Shown: positions 48,675 through 57,196 of the stretch, in pieces
Position numbering within the stretch: the stretch's first letter is position 1
How the letters are laid out: every line of letters starts with the position of its first letter
Assembly (NCBI GenBank): GCA_022819745.1
Contig: JAJEGS010000037.1
Span: 17,928-81,927, forward strand
Length of the DNA: 64,000 nt
DNA from: Candidatus Latescibacterota bacterium
Lineage (GTDB): Bacteria > Latescibacterota > UBA2968 > UBA8231
Reading direction: 5' to 3'
The notes under the pieces: generated by a model
What the model was told of the DNA's origin: nothing
The model's input: only the letters and a program-made list of their open reading frames with translations
Database searches by the model: none
Program-made: the position numbers and the translations under genes

Positions 48675-49544
48675 TTACCTATCGTCCGGGAATTCCACAT
48701 AATCAATTTCCATCGGCTGCTTGAGCCGCTCCTCCAGTTCCAGCAGGTCTGTTCGGCCCTCCGGCAAATCCCTCTCTACAGTCCCATCTGGATAGATCGC
48801 CACCGTGATCATCACTTTCATATACGCCTTCTCTGCCCTCGTCCGCGCCACCTGAATGCCGTCCTTTGCAATGGCTATGCGGGAATGTGTCATATGTCCC
48901 TCGCCAATAAGCTGAAAAAGAAGAGCTAATACGCCGGACTCTGGACGCACTGTAATCCCCTCGATCTCGTCGTAAACAATCCAATCGCCAAAATCCAGCA
49001 AGCGATAGGTAATCATCTGCCGATTAGTCACCCTAACAGTCGGCGTCGAAAGCGTATCTATGTACGAATACCGGTCTGGCCTACCCGGCCCGTCCTCCCA
49101 GCTAATCCGCACATTCAAGGCCAGTTCCGGCATCGGCCCTTCCACCACCTCGCGGATGACCCGATCCAGCCGATAGTCCACTTCCATATTCTGTTCGTAG
49201 CGATAGTTTAGCAGGGCGTACCGCGGTGCCGTATGCTCTGTCTGCCCGGTCACCGCCAAAAACGACCGGAACCACTCCTCGTGCCCGATAAACAGGGGCG
49301 GGCCGTCCGGATCGCGCTCCCTAGCTTGCCGCGCAAGAGAAAGCACCACATCCGCCAACCACGCGCCATTGGTCGTCGATGTTAGTTCTTCATAATTACC
49401 ATAATGCTCCCGCATCGCCGCCAACACCTCCGACCGATCCAACACATTATAGTCTCCTTCTACACCTACCAATTGATCCGGTAGTAACGAAAAACAGAGG
49501 ACGGTTGCGATCCTCAAACTCCCAATGTATTGAAAGCTGGTCAT
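48675..49544 (-). CDS. Exported protein of unknown function, tandem copy 2
   Basis: This is the paralogue of the following gene: signal peptide (about 1-27), the same SEVLAAMREH, GPPLFIGHEEWFRSFLAVTGQTEHTAPRYALLNY and PMEIDYVEF blocks, 289 residues. The last 30 bases of this gene and of its neighbour are nearly the same, which fits a recent tandem duplication. Function unknown. Confidence 0.75.
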   Translation of the reverse strand: MTSFQYIGSLRIATVLCFSLLPDQLVGVEGDYNVLDRSEVLAAMREHYGNYEELTSTTNGAWLADVVLSLARQARERDPDGPPLFIGHEEWFRSFLAVTGQTEHTAPRYALLNYRYEQNMEVDYRLDRVIREVVEGPMPELALNVRISWEDGPGRPDRYSYIDTLSTPTVRVTNRQMITYRLLDFGDWIVYDEIEGITVRPESGVLALLFQLIGEGHMTHSRIAIAKDGIQVARTRAEKAYMKVMITVAIYPDGTVERDLPEGRTDLLELEERLKQPMEIDYVEFPDDR

Positions 49545-49626
49545 AACCTACATCCGTCTGCGTAAAAGGTTTTGTATCTACGGGATCATTGGACGCTCAG
49601 ATCGTCAAAACGGCAAGGCTAAATTC

Positions 49627-50412
49627 CTATTGCAGCAACTCGCCGGGGATGCGCGAGCCGGGATATTCTTTTTCTGGGTCGCGCTCGGCAATGATGGCCG
49701 GCACTTCGTCAGTCCAATAGGCGGGAACGGTATCCGGACGCCGGTGCCAAGCCAACACCAACGTGCGGCGTTCGTCGGTCTGGTTGCGATACGCCGAGTG
49801 CAGCACGCGAGCGTCGGCCAGCACTAAATCGCCGGCCTTGACGCAGACATCGACTTGGTCGGGGTGGTCGCTGAACATGGTCGGGTGGTCTTCTTCTATA
49901 AAACGCGCCCCTTGCTCGTGGGCTGGCACCATATCGTCGTGCAGGGGGATGCGCTTGTGATGGGTGCCGGGGATAACTTTGAGACAGCCGTTTTCCCGCG
50001 AGGTATCGCTCAAGTAATAGGACACAAAAATGATCTGCGGCCACGGCGAACAGCTCAAAGGGTCGTTCCACTGCATCCAGTCCTGGTGCCAGTACAGGGC
50101 CGGCTCGTCGGGGTCTTTGGTCAAGAGGATGATACCACCCGTGCTGGCAAAGTCTCCCAGGCCCATCTGTTCGAGAGCGCGGCGCGTAGGAGGCCAGTCG
50201 AGCAATTTCTGGATGGTCGGATTGTCCTCTCCGCGCGCGGTAACGTGCTGACCCTGGTATTTGAAGTCGGGCGGCGGCACCCAGTCCTCCATCATGCGCT
50301 CGGTCTCATCGCGCAATTCCCGTAAGAATTCGTCGCTGAGAATGTTATCAACCACGCAGAATCCATCACGCAACAACTGTTGGCGTTTTTCTACAGCTTC
50401 TTCAGGAGTCAT
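49627..50412 (-). CDS. Phytanoyl-CoA dioxygenase-family oxygenase (3)
   Basis: A 261-residue PhyH enzyme. LLRDGFCVVDNILSDEFLREL is the N-terminus. YWHQDWMQWNDPLSCSPWPQ holds the His-x-Asp metal pair, and ENGCLKVIPGTHHKRIPLH is the conserved substrate-side loop. LADARVLHSAYRNQTDERRTLVLAWH supplies the distal His and the 2-oxoglutarate Arg. All catalytic positions are present. It is the last of three adjacent co-directional PhyH genes (51643-49627), a cluster that probably oxidises related substrates. Confidence 0.88.
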   Translation of the reverse strand: MTPEEAVEKRQQLLRDGFCVVDNILSDEFLRELRDETERMMEDWVPPPDFKYQGQHVTARGEDNPTIQKLLDWPPTRRALEQMGLGDFASTGGIILLTKDPDEPALYWHQDWMQWNDPLSCSPWPQIIFVSYYLSDTSRENGCLKVIPGTHHKRIPLHDDMVPAHEQGARFIEEDHPTMFSDHPDQVDVCVKAGDLVLADARVLHSAYRNQTDERRTLVLAWHRRPDTVPAYWTDEVPAIIAERDPEKEYPGSRIPGELLQ

Positions 50413-50446
50413 CGAAAACCTCGTCGAAAAATGTGTGATCAGTACT

Positions 50447-51643
50447 TCAATTTTGATAAGGCTCGGTGCGGCCTCCGGTCAAGGTGCGATCAAAGCTGGG
50501 ACGCATCAATTCGATTAAAACGGGCGGTAGCTCGCCACGCTGCGCTTTGAGTGCCCATAGCGGCGGCACGGCGTGGGGCGGTTGCACCAAGCCAGTCCGA
50601 TCGTCGGCTTTTTTGTACGCATACAGAGTACACCAGCGGGTCTCTTTGTCCGCTCCCTTCGGAGCCACGCCGTGTGCTCCGTGCGACAGGCAGCAGACGA
50701 CCGAGCCGGGAGGCAGTTCGAGATGTTCGATGGCCAGTGGCTTCCCCGTGATGGGGTGGACGCGTCCCTTGAGCCAACCAGCTTCGATCTCCTCGTCGGT
50801 GGCCGCTCGGCAGTTGTCCGGGTCGCGGAACAAATGACTGCCGCGAATGAGCTTGAGGCCGCCATCGTCAGCGGCGCTAAAACCCTCGGGATAGCACAGG
50901 GTGAGGTTAGTATTGGGCTGGGCCTGGTATTTGGCCACATCGCGGATGGGGCCACAGTCGCGACCAGCACCGATCTTGTGACTGTGCCAACCGCCGCCAG
51001 CGTAACCCGGCGGCCGCGTGAGGAGCTGGTTGTGATCGAAATACACGGCTTCCGTGCCCAAGCACAGCTTCTGTAGGTGCAGCATCTGCGGATGGGTTAG
51101 CACATCCATGAGGAACGGGACGTGGCCAGCCGGGAAGTACTCGGTGAAAACGCTGTGCCGCCGCAGGGTCAGCACGCCAGCCTCATCGGTTCTTTGCGGC
51201 GCTTTCTGACTGCCGCCCAAGGCACCGGCAATAGCCTCGACGCTCAGTTGGCACTCGGGTGGACGGCGGCCCAAGGTGCGCCAGTCTATTTGGCTCCAGT
51301 CCGCCTGCAAAAGGGCGTCATTGCGCTGTTGGCCGTACTGCAGCGCCTCAGTCCAAATCTCAATCACGGACGGGGGCACGATACCCCGCAGCACGGCGTA
51401 TCCATCGCGCAGATAGGTGTCGCGGTCGAATTGGGCCTCTAGCTTATCCAAGTCAAAAATATCGCGGCGCTCGGCCTCCAAGCGGTCCCAGTCTTCTACC
51501 GTCCATTGTAGAGGCGTCGGCTCATCGCCGAGGAAGTCCGGCCGACTCGCCCGCGCCAAATCGTCGATAGAACTGTACAAGAAGCGCTCCCACAACGGAT
51601 CGTCCAATTGGTCTTCGAGCAAAGGATTGGGAGGCATTGACAT
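50447..51643 (-). CDS. Phytanoyl-CoA dioxygenase-like protein (4), long form
   Basis: A 398-residue PhyH-like protein with an extra N-terminal helical region (about 1-75). TYLRDGYAVLRGIVPPSVIEIWTEAL is the usual start of the fold. GGGWHSHKIGAGRDCGP carries His-x-His rather than His-x-Asp. DDGGLKLIRGSHLF and PPGSVVCCLSHGAHGVAPKG hold the later motifs with a distal His. The missing Asp leaves its iron-binding in doubt. Its ATG overlaps the stop of the preceding PhyH gene (TGATG), so the two are coupled. Confidence 0.8.
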   Translation of the reverse strand: MSMPPNPLLEDQLDDPLWERFLYSSIDDLARASRPDFLGDEPTPLQWTVEDWDRLEAERRDIFDLDKLEAQFDRDTYLRDGYAVLRGIVPPSVIEIWTEALQYGQQRNDALLQADWSQIDWRTLGRRPPECQLSVEAIAGALGGSQKAPQRTDEAGVLTLRRHSVFTEYFPAGHVPFLMDVLTHPQMLHLQKLCLGTEAVYFDHNQLLTRPPGYAGGGWHSHKIGAGRDCGPIRDVAKYQAQPNTNLTLCYPEGFSAADDGGLKLIRGSHLFRDPDNCRAATDEEIEAGWLKGRVHPITGKPLAIEHLELPPGSVVCCLSHGAHGVAPKGADKETRWCTLYAYKKADDRTGLVQPPHAVPPLWALKAQRGELPPVLIELMRPSFDRTLTGGRTEPYQN

Positions 51644-52434
51644 CACGAACTCGCCCCCTCGTCAACGTTTTCAAAAAGCGAAGGGAAAAAGCGATGCGGA
51701 TCGGCTGGCTCGCCAAAGAGAATTTGCTGCCGCTGGGTCAGGTCGGCCGGCGGTTGCACGCGCCTGTTGGTCCAGGCCATTTGCGAGACGCAGTACTTGT
51801 AGAGCAAGGCGCGCCGCTGGTGATGCCCGTGCCAAGCGGCCGTCCCGTGAGTCAGGGCCTCGGTGAACAAAGTGACAGAGCCAGCCGGGGCCGAGGGAAT
51901 GATCACACAGGGGGCCTGTTCGGGCGCGTCGGCAATCGGTTGCGGCAGGATGAAATTGCTCTTGTGGCTGCCGGGAATGCAGCAAAAGCCGCCGTAGTCC
52001 GGCCCAGCGTCGGTCAAGTTCCAAGTCGCCACGACAAAGCCGTTGAGGATTTGGTTGTCGCGCAGAGGATGGTACTGGCCCGGCTGCGCCCCAGAGGTCG
52101 GCGACGTAGCACCGTAGTCGCTGTGCAAGGCTCCTCTGGCCATGCCGTGGCGCAAACACAAGCCGTAGATCCGGTCGAGGCGGAAGCAATCGCCCAAGCG
52201 GAAGCGCAGCACGGGCATGATCTGGGGATGGTCGAGCAGGTCGATAAAGGGCTGGCCCCAGTCCAAAAAGCCCGAGCCAGCAGGAGCGGAACCAAAGCGG
52301 CTGCCCTTCGCCGGCGGCAGGTGCGCGTCGAGCAAGTGGTTGAGGGCGGCCACTTCCTCGGCGTCGAGGACGTTTTCGAGCACCAAATAGCCCTGCACGT
52401 CGAATAGATATTGCAGCGTTTCGAGGTCGTTCAT
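51643..52434 (-). CDS. Phytanoyl-CoA dioxygenase-family oxygenase (5)
   Basis: A 263-residue PhyH enzyme: LFDVQGYLVLENVLDAEEVAALNHLL, ALHSDYGATSPTSGAQPGQYH (His-x-Asp), GPDYGGFCCIPGSHKSNFILP, and AGSVTLFTEALTHGTAAWHGHHQRRALLYKY with the distal His and the Arg. It is the first gene of the three-PhyH operon. No membrane or export signal. Confidence 0.87.
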   Translation of the reverse strand: MNDLETLQYLFDVQGYLVLENVLDAEEVAALNHLLDAHLPPAKGSRFGSAPAGSGFLDWGQPFIDLLDHPQIMPVLRFRLGDCFRLDRIYGLCLRHGMARGALHSDYGATSPTSGAQPGQYHPLRDNQILNGFVVATWNLTDAGPDYGGFCCIPGSHKSNFILPQPIADAPEQAPCVIIPSAPAGSVTLFTEALTHGTAAWHGHHQRRALLYKYCVSQMAWTNRRVQPPADLTQRQQILFGEPADPHRFFPSLFENVDEGASS

Positions 52435-52571
52435 GGCTAATGAGGCGGAGACGGTGAAATCCCGAAAATTGTATCAACGGCCTCCAATATAGCCAGACCT
52501 GTCGCACGCTTCAATGAGCCGGACCGAGACTCCTCGGAAATTTTCAGGACAGCGTACGCCTATTTCTCACT

Positions 52572-53072
52572 TTAGTGTCCCTCTTCCTCACTCTCACTAT
52601 GTTCTCCCTCACTAGGCGGCCCACCAATCCGCAGAACATGCCCATCCAAGTCCTCAACCAGCATCTCCCGCGCTCCCCAAGGCTCGTCAACAGGCTCCTT
52701 CTTTATGGTCGCTCCCGCTGCCGCGTACTCCTCGTGCAGCTTGTCAACATCGCCGACGTTGTAGTAAATCCACACAGGCCGGGCACCCTGCGAATTCTCG
52801 GCGAGAAAGACGTGTACCTCGCCATTGGATATGGAGGCAAAGGTCTTGTTGTCCTCCTCGGCGGGCCAGTCCCAGTCCTTGTTGAAACCGAGCACCGAGG
52901 TGTAGTGCTCAATGCTCGCCTCGACGCTTGCGACGTTCAGGATCGGCGTCATCGAGGTGAACGCCGTGGGCCCGGAATCATTGTCGTGTTCCTCGTGAGC
53001 ACCGGCGATCGAGCTAACGCCGACGGCGATTCCTGCAACTACTACTGCTGCGACAATTCTGCGACCTCTCAT
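52572..53072 (-). CDS. Exported VOC/glyoxalase-fold protein
   Basis: The 166-residue product starts MRGRRIVAAVVVAGIAVGVSSIAGAHEEH, a signal peptide or lipidless anchor. A vicinal-oxygen-chelate fold follows: MTPILNVASVEASIEHYTSVLGFNKDW, EVHVFLAENSQGARPVWIYYNVGDVDKLHEEYAAAGATI and MLVEDLDGHVLRIGG. The His/Glu-rich ends (HEEHDN, SEGEHSESEEEGH) could bind metal. GGAGG precedes the ATG; the longer upstream frame is rejected. Export is unusual for this fold. It might bind a small molecule or metal in the periplasm. Confidence 0.8.
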   Translation of the reverse strand: MRGRRIVAAVVVAGIAVGVSSIAGAHEEHDNDSGPTAFTSMTPILNVASVEASIEHYTSVLGFNKDWDWPAEEDNKTFASISNGEVHVFLAENSQGARPVWIYYNVGDVDKLHEEYAAAGATIKKEPVDEPWGAREMLVEDLDGHVLRIGGPPSEGEHSESEEEGH

Positions 53073-53206
53073 GATTTTCCTCCCGTGGGTAAGTTCAATT
53101 CGGCAGAATTCGATTGTACCGCGCACGCCGAACCCGGTCAATGTTGACAGCCGCCCCCCGGCGCGAAGATATTGGAAGCTGCTCATCCCAACTCAGGAGA
53201 CGCCCA

Positions 53207-54544
53207 GTGCCCAACAAACCGCCCAATGTCGTCCTCGTCTTCGCCGACCAATGGCGCGCCCAAGCCTTTGGATACGCTGGCGACCCCAACGTGCAAACCC
53301 CCAATTTGGACGCCCTAGCGCGCCGCAGCATCAACTGCACCCATGCAGTATCTGGCTGCTCGGTGTGCTCACCAGCGCGAGCCTCACTCCTAACCGGTCA
53401 ATACCCCCTCACACACGGCGTCTTCGTCAACGACGTAGAGCTAGGCCAAGACGCCACGAGCATCGCGCAGGCTTTCAGCGCGGGCGGCTACGACACGGCT
53501 TACATCGGCAAGTGGCACGTCAATGGCCGCGGCCGCTCCAGCTATATCCCGCCCGAGCGGCGACAGGGCTTCGAGTACTGGAAGGTGCTCGAATGCACCC
53601 ACAACTACAACCATTCCGCGTACTATGCCGGCGACTCGGACGAGCAACTCGTGTGGGAGGGCTACGACGCCTTGGCCCAGACCCGCGACGCTCAAGCGTA
53701 CCTGCACAGTCGCGAAGACAAACCCTTCTTACTAGTCCTGTCGTGGGGGCCGCCGCACGCCCCCTATCACACGGCCCCGGAAGCGTACCAAACCCTGTAC
53801 GATCCAGCAGCAATCGCCCTGCGACCCAACGTACCCGCCGATTGGGCCGAGAGCGCGCGGCAGTGGCTCGCCGGGTACTACGCCCATTGCACGGCCTTGG
53901 ACGACTGCGTCGGCATGTTGCTCCAGACCTTGCAGGAGGAGGGGCTGGAGCAAGAGACGATCTTTCTGTTCTTCTCGGATCACGGCGACATGCTCGGCTC
54001 GCAGGGCATGGACAAAAAGCAAAAGCCCTACGAAGAATCCATCCGCGTGCCGTTTCTGCTACGCTATCCTGGGATGGGTGTCGCTGAACTCGACGCGCTG
54101 ATCGACCTGCCCGACATCATGCCGACCCTGCTAGGCCTGTGCGACCTACCGATTCCTACCCCCGTGGAGGGCATCGACTTTTCCGCGTACCTACAAGGCG
54201 GCCCAGACCCCTCGGACGGTGCCGCACTCTTGCAGTGTCCCCATCCCTTTGGGCAGTGGTGGACCGGCGTTGGCGGCCGATCCTACCGGGGCCTGCGCAC
54301 CCGCCGCCACACGTACGTCCGCGCCCTAGAGGGGCCGTGGCTGCTCTACGACAACGAGGCCGATCCCTTCCAACAAGACAACCTCGTCGGACAGCCCGGC
54401 CAGCAGGACTTGCTCGACGAATTAGACGAGGCCCTCACGCGCCGCCTCGCCGCAGCCGACGACCCCTTCCTCCCCGGCCCAGCCTATCTCAAACGCTGGG
54501 GGTACCAAGTAGATGCGCGAGGTACCGTTCCCTACACGAACTAA
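53207..54544 (+). CDS. Type I sulfatase
   Basis: A 445-residue arylsulfatase-type enzyme: NVVLVFADQWRAQAFG with the first metal-binding Asp, CSVCSPARASLLTGQYP containing the Cys-x-Pro-x-Arg motif whose Cys becomes formylglycine, YIGKWHVNG, and FFSDHGDMLGSQGMDKKQKPYEESIRVPFLLR. No signal peptide with the chosen GTG start (AGGAG 7 bases before), so it appears cytoplasmic. It would hydrolyse sulfate esters, probably from sulfated sugars. No maturation enzyme is present in the window. The Gfo/Idh/MocA gene follows after 34 bases. Confidence 0.9.
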   Translation: MPNKPPNVVLVFADQWRAQAFGYAGDPNVQTPNLDALARRSINCTHAVSGCSVCSPARASLLTGQYPLTHGVFVNDVELGQDATSIAQAFSAGGYDTAYIGKWHVNGRGRSSYIPPERRQGFEYWKVLECTHNYNHSAYYAGDSDEQLVWEGYDALAQTRDAQAYLHSREDKPFLLVLSWGPPHAPYHTAPEAYQTLYDPAAIALRPNVPADWAESARQWLAGYYAHCTALDDCVGMLLQTLQEEGLEQETIFLFFSDHGDMLGSQGMDKKQKPYEESIRVPFLLRYPGMGVAELDALIDLPDIMPTLLGLCDLPIPTPVEGIDFSAYLQGGPDPSDGAALLQCPHPFGQWWTGVGGRSYRGLRTRRHTYVRALEGPWLLYDNEADPFQQDNLVGQPGQQDLLDELDEALTRRLAAADDPFLPGPAYLKRWGYQVDARGTVPYTN

Positions 54545-54578
54545 ATGATGAGTGAAACCCTAACCAAAGGAGCACGAC

Positions 54579-55565
54579 ATGTATAAAGCTGGAGTCATTG
54601 GCTGCCGCGGCATTGGCGTGGCCCACGCCACCGGGATTGTCGGGTCGGACCGCGCCAACCTCGTGGCGGCTTGCGATCTCGACGAAGAAACTCTCCGCGA
54701 GTTTGAGCAACGCTGGCCAGACGCCAACCTCACCCTGTACCGCGATCACCGTGAGATGCTCGACCGCGAATCGCTGGACATCGTCACCGTCGCCACCTCG
54801 GATCACCGCCACGCCGACTTAGTCGTCGATGCAGCCAACGCCGGAGCCAAAGGCATCTTCTGCGAAAAGCCTCTGGCCACCAACCTCGCCGACGCCGACC
54901 GCATGATCGCCGCTTGCGACGCCAACAACACCACCCTGTCGGTCGATCACACCCGGCGCTTCATACCCCTGTGGCGCTACGCCAAAGAAGAGATCGTCGA
55001 TCAAGGCGTCATCGGCCCGGTGCAGTACGTCATCGGCACGCTCTCCGGCCCGCGCGCCATGCTCTTCCGCAACGGCACCCACACGCTCGACGCTATCTGC
55101 TACTACGCAGGTGAGCAGCCCCAGTGGGTGGTGGCCGAACTGGAGGAAGGGTACGAGGACTACTCCGAGTACCGCGGCGACGGCGGTCACGTGCCAGCCA
55201 CCGAGCCAGGGGCCAACGGGTACATCCACTTTTCTGGGGGAGTGCGGGGCTTCTACATCGGCGGCTCTAAGACCACGCCAGCGCCCAAGCAGCAACTCGA
55301 AGTAGTTGGCACGACCGGACGCCTAATTATGGTCAGCGACGGCGGCACCCTGTATCGCGGCGAAGAACCAGAACCCCTCGCGCCACCAACTTGGCCGGTC
55401 GAAGGCATTCCCGCCGGCATCCACGAACTAATCGCAGCTATGGACCAAGGCGTCGAATCGGTTTCGCCGGGGCGAGCGGGGCACACCGTAGTAGAGCTGA
55501 TTATCGGATTTTTAGAATCGCAAAAACAGGGCAACGTGCCGGTGCCCATTCCGGTGCCGAGATAA
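54579..55565 (+). CDS. Gfo/Idh/MocA family oxidoreductase (3)
   Basis: A 328-residue enzyme: AGVIGCRGIGVAHATGIVGSDRANLVAACDLDEETL, IVTVATSDHRHADLVVDAANAG, GIFCEKPLATNLADADRMIAACD and the shared RAMLFRNGTHTLDAICYYA block. It is close to the gene at 35091 and less so to the one at 39977. AAGGAG precedes the ATG. It is in one transcript with the sulfatase and ends at a strong terminator, pointing to breakdown of a desulfated sugar or polyol. Confidence 0.9.
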   Translation: MYKAGVIGCRGIGVAHATGIVGSDRANLVAACDLDEETLREFEQRWPDANLTLYRDHREMLDRESLDIVTVATSDHRHADLVVDAANAGAKGIFCEKPLATNLADADRMIAACDANNTTLSVDHTRRFIPLWRYAKEEIVDQGVIGPVQYVIGTLSGPRAMLFRNGTHTLDAICYYAGEQPQWVVAELEEGYEDYSEYRGDGGHVPATEPGANGYIHFSGGVRGFYIGGSKTTPAPKQQLEVVGTTGRLIMVSDGGTLYRGEEPEPLAPPTWPVEGIPAGIHELIAAMDQGVESVSPGRAGHTVVELIIGFLESQKQGNVPVPIPVPR

Positions 55566-55577
55566 TCACCAACGCCG

Positions 55578-55611
55578 TAGGGGCGTCCCTCGTGGACGCC
55601 CTTTTTATTTT
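55578..55611 (+). terminator. Rho-independent terminator after the sulfatase/oxidoreductase pair
   Basis: GGGCGTCC and GGACGCCC pair around a 5-base loop, followed by a T-rich TTTTTATTTTT on the plus strand. The same stem sequence, without the T-tract, recurs at 57083-57104. Confidence 0.85.
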
Positions 55612-55612
55612 T

Positions 55613-55978
55613 CTAATCCATCTCCACGAGCACCCGACTATCCTCCACGAGCACCGAATAAGTCCGCACCCGCACCTTCTCGGGCTCGCAGAGCGAGCGG
55701 CCCGTGCGCAAGTCGTATTCCCAGCCGTGCCACGGGCAGCTCAGGATCTCGCCCGCGCGTCCCAAGACAATCTCGTCCCCCGGATGCCGCGCCAACGCCG
55801 TGCCCCCAACCCGACCGTCCGACAGACGCGCCCCTTGATGTGGACAAACATCGCGGAGCGCGTACCAAGCACTCCCCTGCCGCACGATAGCCAAGCCCCG
55901 CCCCTCGACCTCGACCCGGCGGATCTCGCCGTCGGCAAAGGCATCGACCGGCCCTACGTCAACGCGCCGCAAAGCCAT
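55613..55978 (-). CDS. Rieske [2Fe-2S] ferredoxin-like protein
   Basis: A 121-residue single Rieske domain. [10 protein letters not shown] provides the first Cys-x-His pair and [13 protein letters not shown] the second, with the usual insertion between them. It serves as a small electron carrier, for instance to an oxygenase. GAGG is placed 6 bases before this ATG; upstream in-frame starts lie inside the amidohydrolase gene, which it overlaps by 20 bases. No partner oxygenase of the Rieske type is in the window. Confidence 0.88.
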   Translation of the reverse strand: MALRRVDVGPVDAFADGEIRRVEVEGRGLAIVRQGSAWYALRDVCPHQGARLSDGRVGGTALARHPGDEIVLGRAGEILSCPWHGWEYDLRTGRSLCEPEKVRVRTYSVLVEDSRVLVEMD

Positions 55979-57053
55979 AAAATGCCTCGGCATTATCAAC
56001 CATGATCCCCCGGCGCATCGAATCGTCAATCGCTGGCGGCAGGGCGCGGGTTGGCGAGTCAAAGTCCCAATGCGGATAATCCGTGGCGAACATCAAGAAA
56101 TCCTCGCCGCCGATCATGTCGATGATCTGCAGCAAGTGCTGGGGGTCGTCTGGCTCTTCCATGGGTTGGGTCGTGGCGCGGCAGTGCTCGCGGATGTATT
56201 CGCTGGGCCGCTTCTTCAGCCACGGCACCTCGCTGCGCAAGCCTCGGTAGTTTTTGTCCAGCCGCCACATCAGCCCGGGCAACCACGCGAATCCCCCTTC
56301 GACAAGTGCGACGCGCAGCTCCGGGAACTCGCAGAACACCCCCTCGCAAACAAGGCTGATGACCTGCGCCTCAAAGGCTTGTGACATGGCCGTGTGATCT
56401 TCGATGTAATAGGAAGGCCAGCCGCAGGCCGTGATCGGCTGGCCGCTGCCGCCAAAGTGGATTCCCACCGGCAGGCCGACCTCACAGGCCGCAGCAAAAA
56501 TCGGCCGGAACTGCCGCTTGCCATACGGCGCGCTCGACCGCACCAAGAGCAGCGCCTGCACAAAGCGCGGATCCGCCGCAGCCCGTTTGATTTCCGCGGC
56601 TGCCTCGACCGGGTCGTTAGCATTGACCACAATCGAACCGCGCCAGCGCGGATCGTGATCGAGCCAAGCGTGCGCGGTCCACTCGTTGACCGCGCGCATC
56701 AGCGCGTTGGCAAAGTCGAGGTTGTGCAGGGCCGTCATACCGTAGAGCGGATTGAGCACGGCTATGTCAATGTCCCAAGCATCGAGCAACTGGGTGCGCG
56801 CAAAATCGGGATCGCCGCCCGGCCTTAAGCCCGACGGCGGCCAAGCATCGCGCCGCGCAGCTTGCGCAAAACCCTTGGGATAGGTCGGCCCGGGCGGGCC
56901 GCTAAACCCGGATTGCCGCACGTACGCCTGCCAGCGCGCCGACAAATAGGGCATGAGGTCGTCGATGGAGTTTGGGTAGTTGTGGACATCGCAGTCGATC
57001 AGCGAAACGTCAGCCGAGGTCGCGACTTGGACGGCGTATTCAGTTTGGGACAT
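55959..57053 (-). CDS. Amidohydrolase-2 family hydrolase/decarboxylase
   Basis: A 364-residue metal-dependent hydrolase barrel: [11 protein letters not shown] is the N-terminal metal motif (Asp-x-His form seen in this subfamily). [38 protein letters not shown] and [16 protein letters not shown] follow, the last with the catalytic Asp-Tyr-Pro-His. The C-terminus ends [12 protein letters not shown] as usual. It is coupled by overlap to the Rieske gene. It probably decarboxylates or hydrolyses an aromatic or sugar-derived acid. Confidence 0.87.
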   Translation of the reverse strand: MSQTEYAVQVATSADVSLIDCDVHNYPNSIDDLMPYLSARWQAYVRQSGFSGPPGPTYPKGFAQAARRDAWPPSGLRPGGDPDFARTQLLDAWDIDIAVLNPLYGMTALHNLDFANALMRAVNEWTAHAWLDHDPRWRGSIVVNANDPVEAAAEIKRAAADPRFVQALLLVRSSAPYGKRQFRPIFAAACEVGLPVGIHFGGSGQPITACGWPSYYIEDHTAMSQAFEAQVISLVCEGVFCEFPELRVALVEGGFAWLPGLMWRLDKNYRGLRSEVPWLKKRPSEYIREHCRATTQPMEEPDDPQHLLQIIDMIGGEDFLMFATDYPHWDFDSPTRALPPAIDDSMRRGIMVDNAEAFYGFAAR

Positions 57054-57082
57054 GATAGTAATTGATGGTAAAGGGTTGTAGG

Positions 57083-57104
57083 GGCGTCCCTTGTGGACGC
57101 CCTA
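57083..57104. repeat. GGGGCGTCC palindrome (second copy)
   Basis: GGGCGTCC, CTTGT and GGACGCCC repeat the stem of the terminator at 55578 but without a T-tract. Together with the related palindrome at 24282 it suggests a dispersed hairpin family in this genome. Confidence 0.55.
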
Positions 57105-57160
57105 TACTCTAGGGTGCGAACACGGGCTGCGTCAACTCCTCGTGCGCGAGCGGAGCCAAT

Positions 57161-57188
57161 TTGTTCGCCAACCTCGTTTAGTTATAAT
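57161..57188 (+). promoter_or_regulatory. Probable promoter giving a leaderless or near-leaderless aminotransferase mRNA
   Basis: TATAAT at 57183-57188 stands 8 bases before the start codon, with TTGTTC 16 bases upstream as a -35 element. Transcription should begin at or within a few bases of the ATG, and no ribosome-binding site is visible. Confidence 0.45.
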
Positions 57189-57196
57189 ATCCCATT

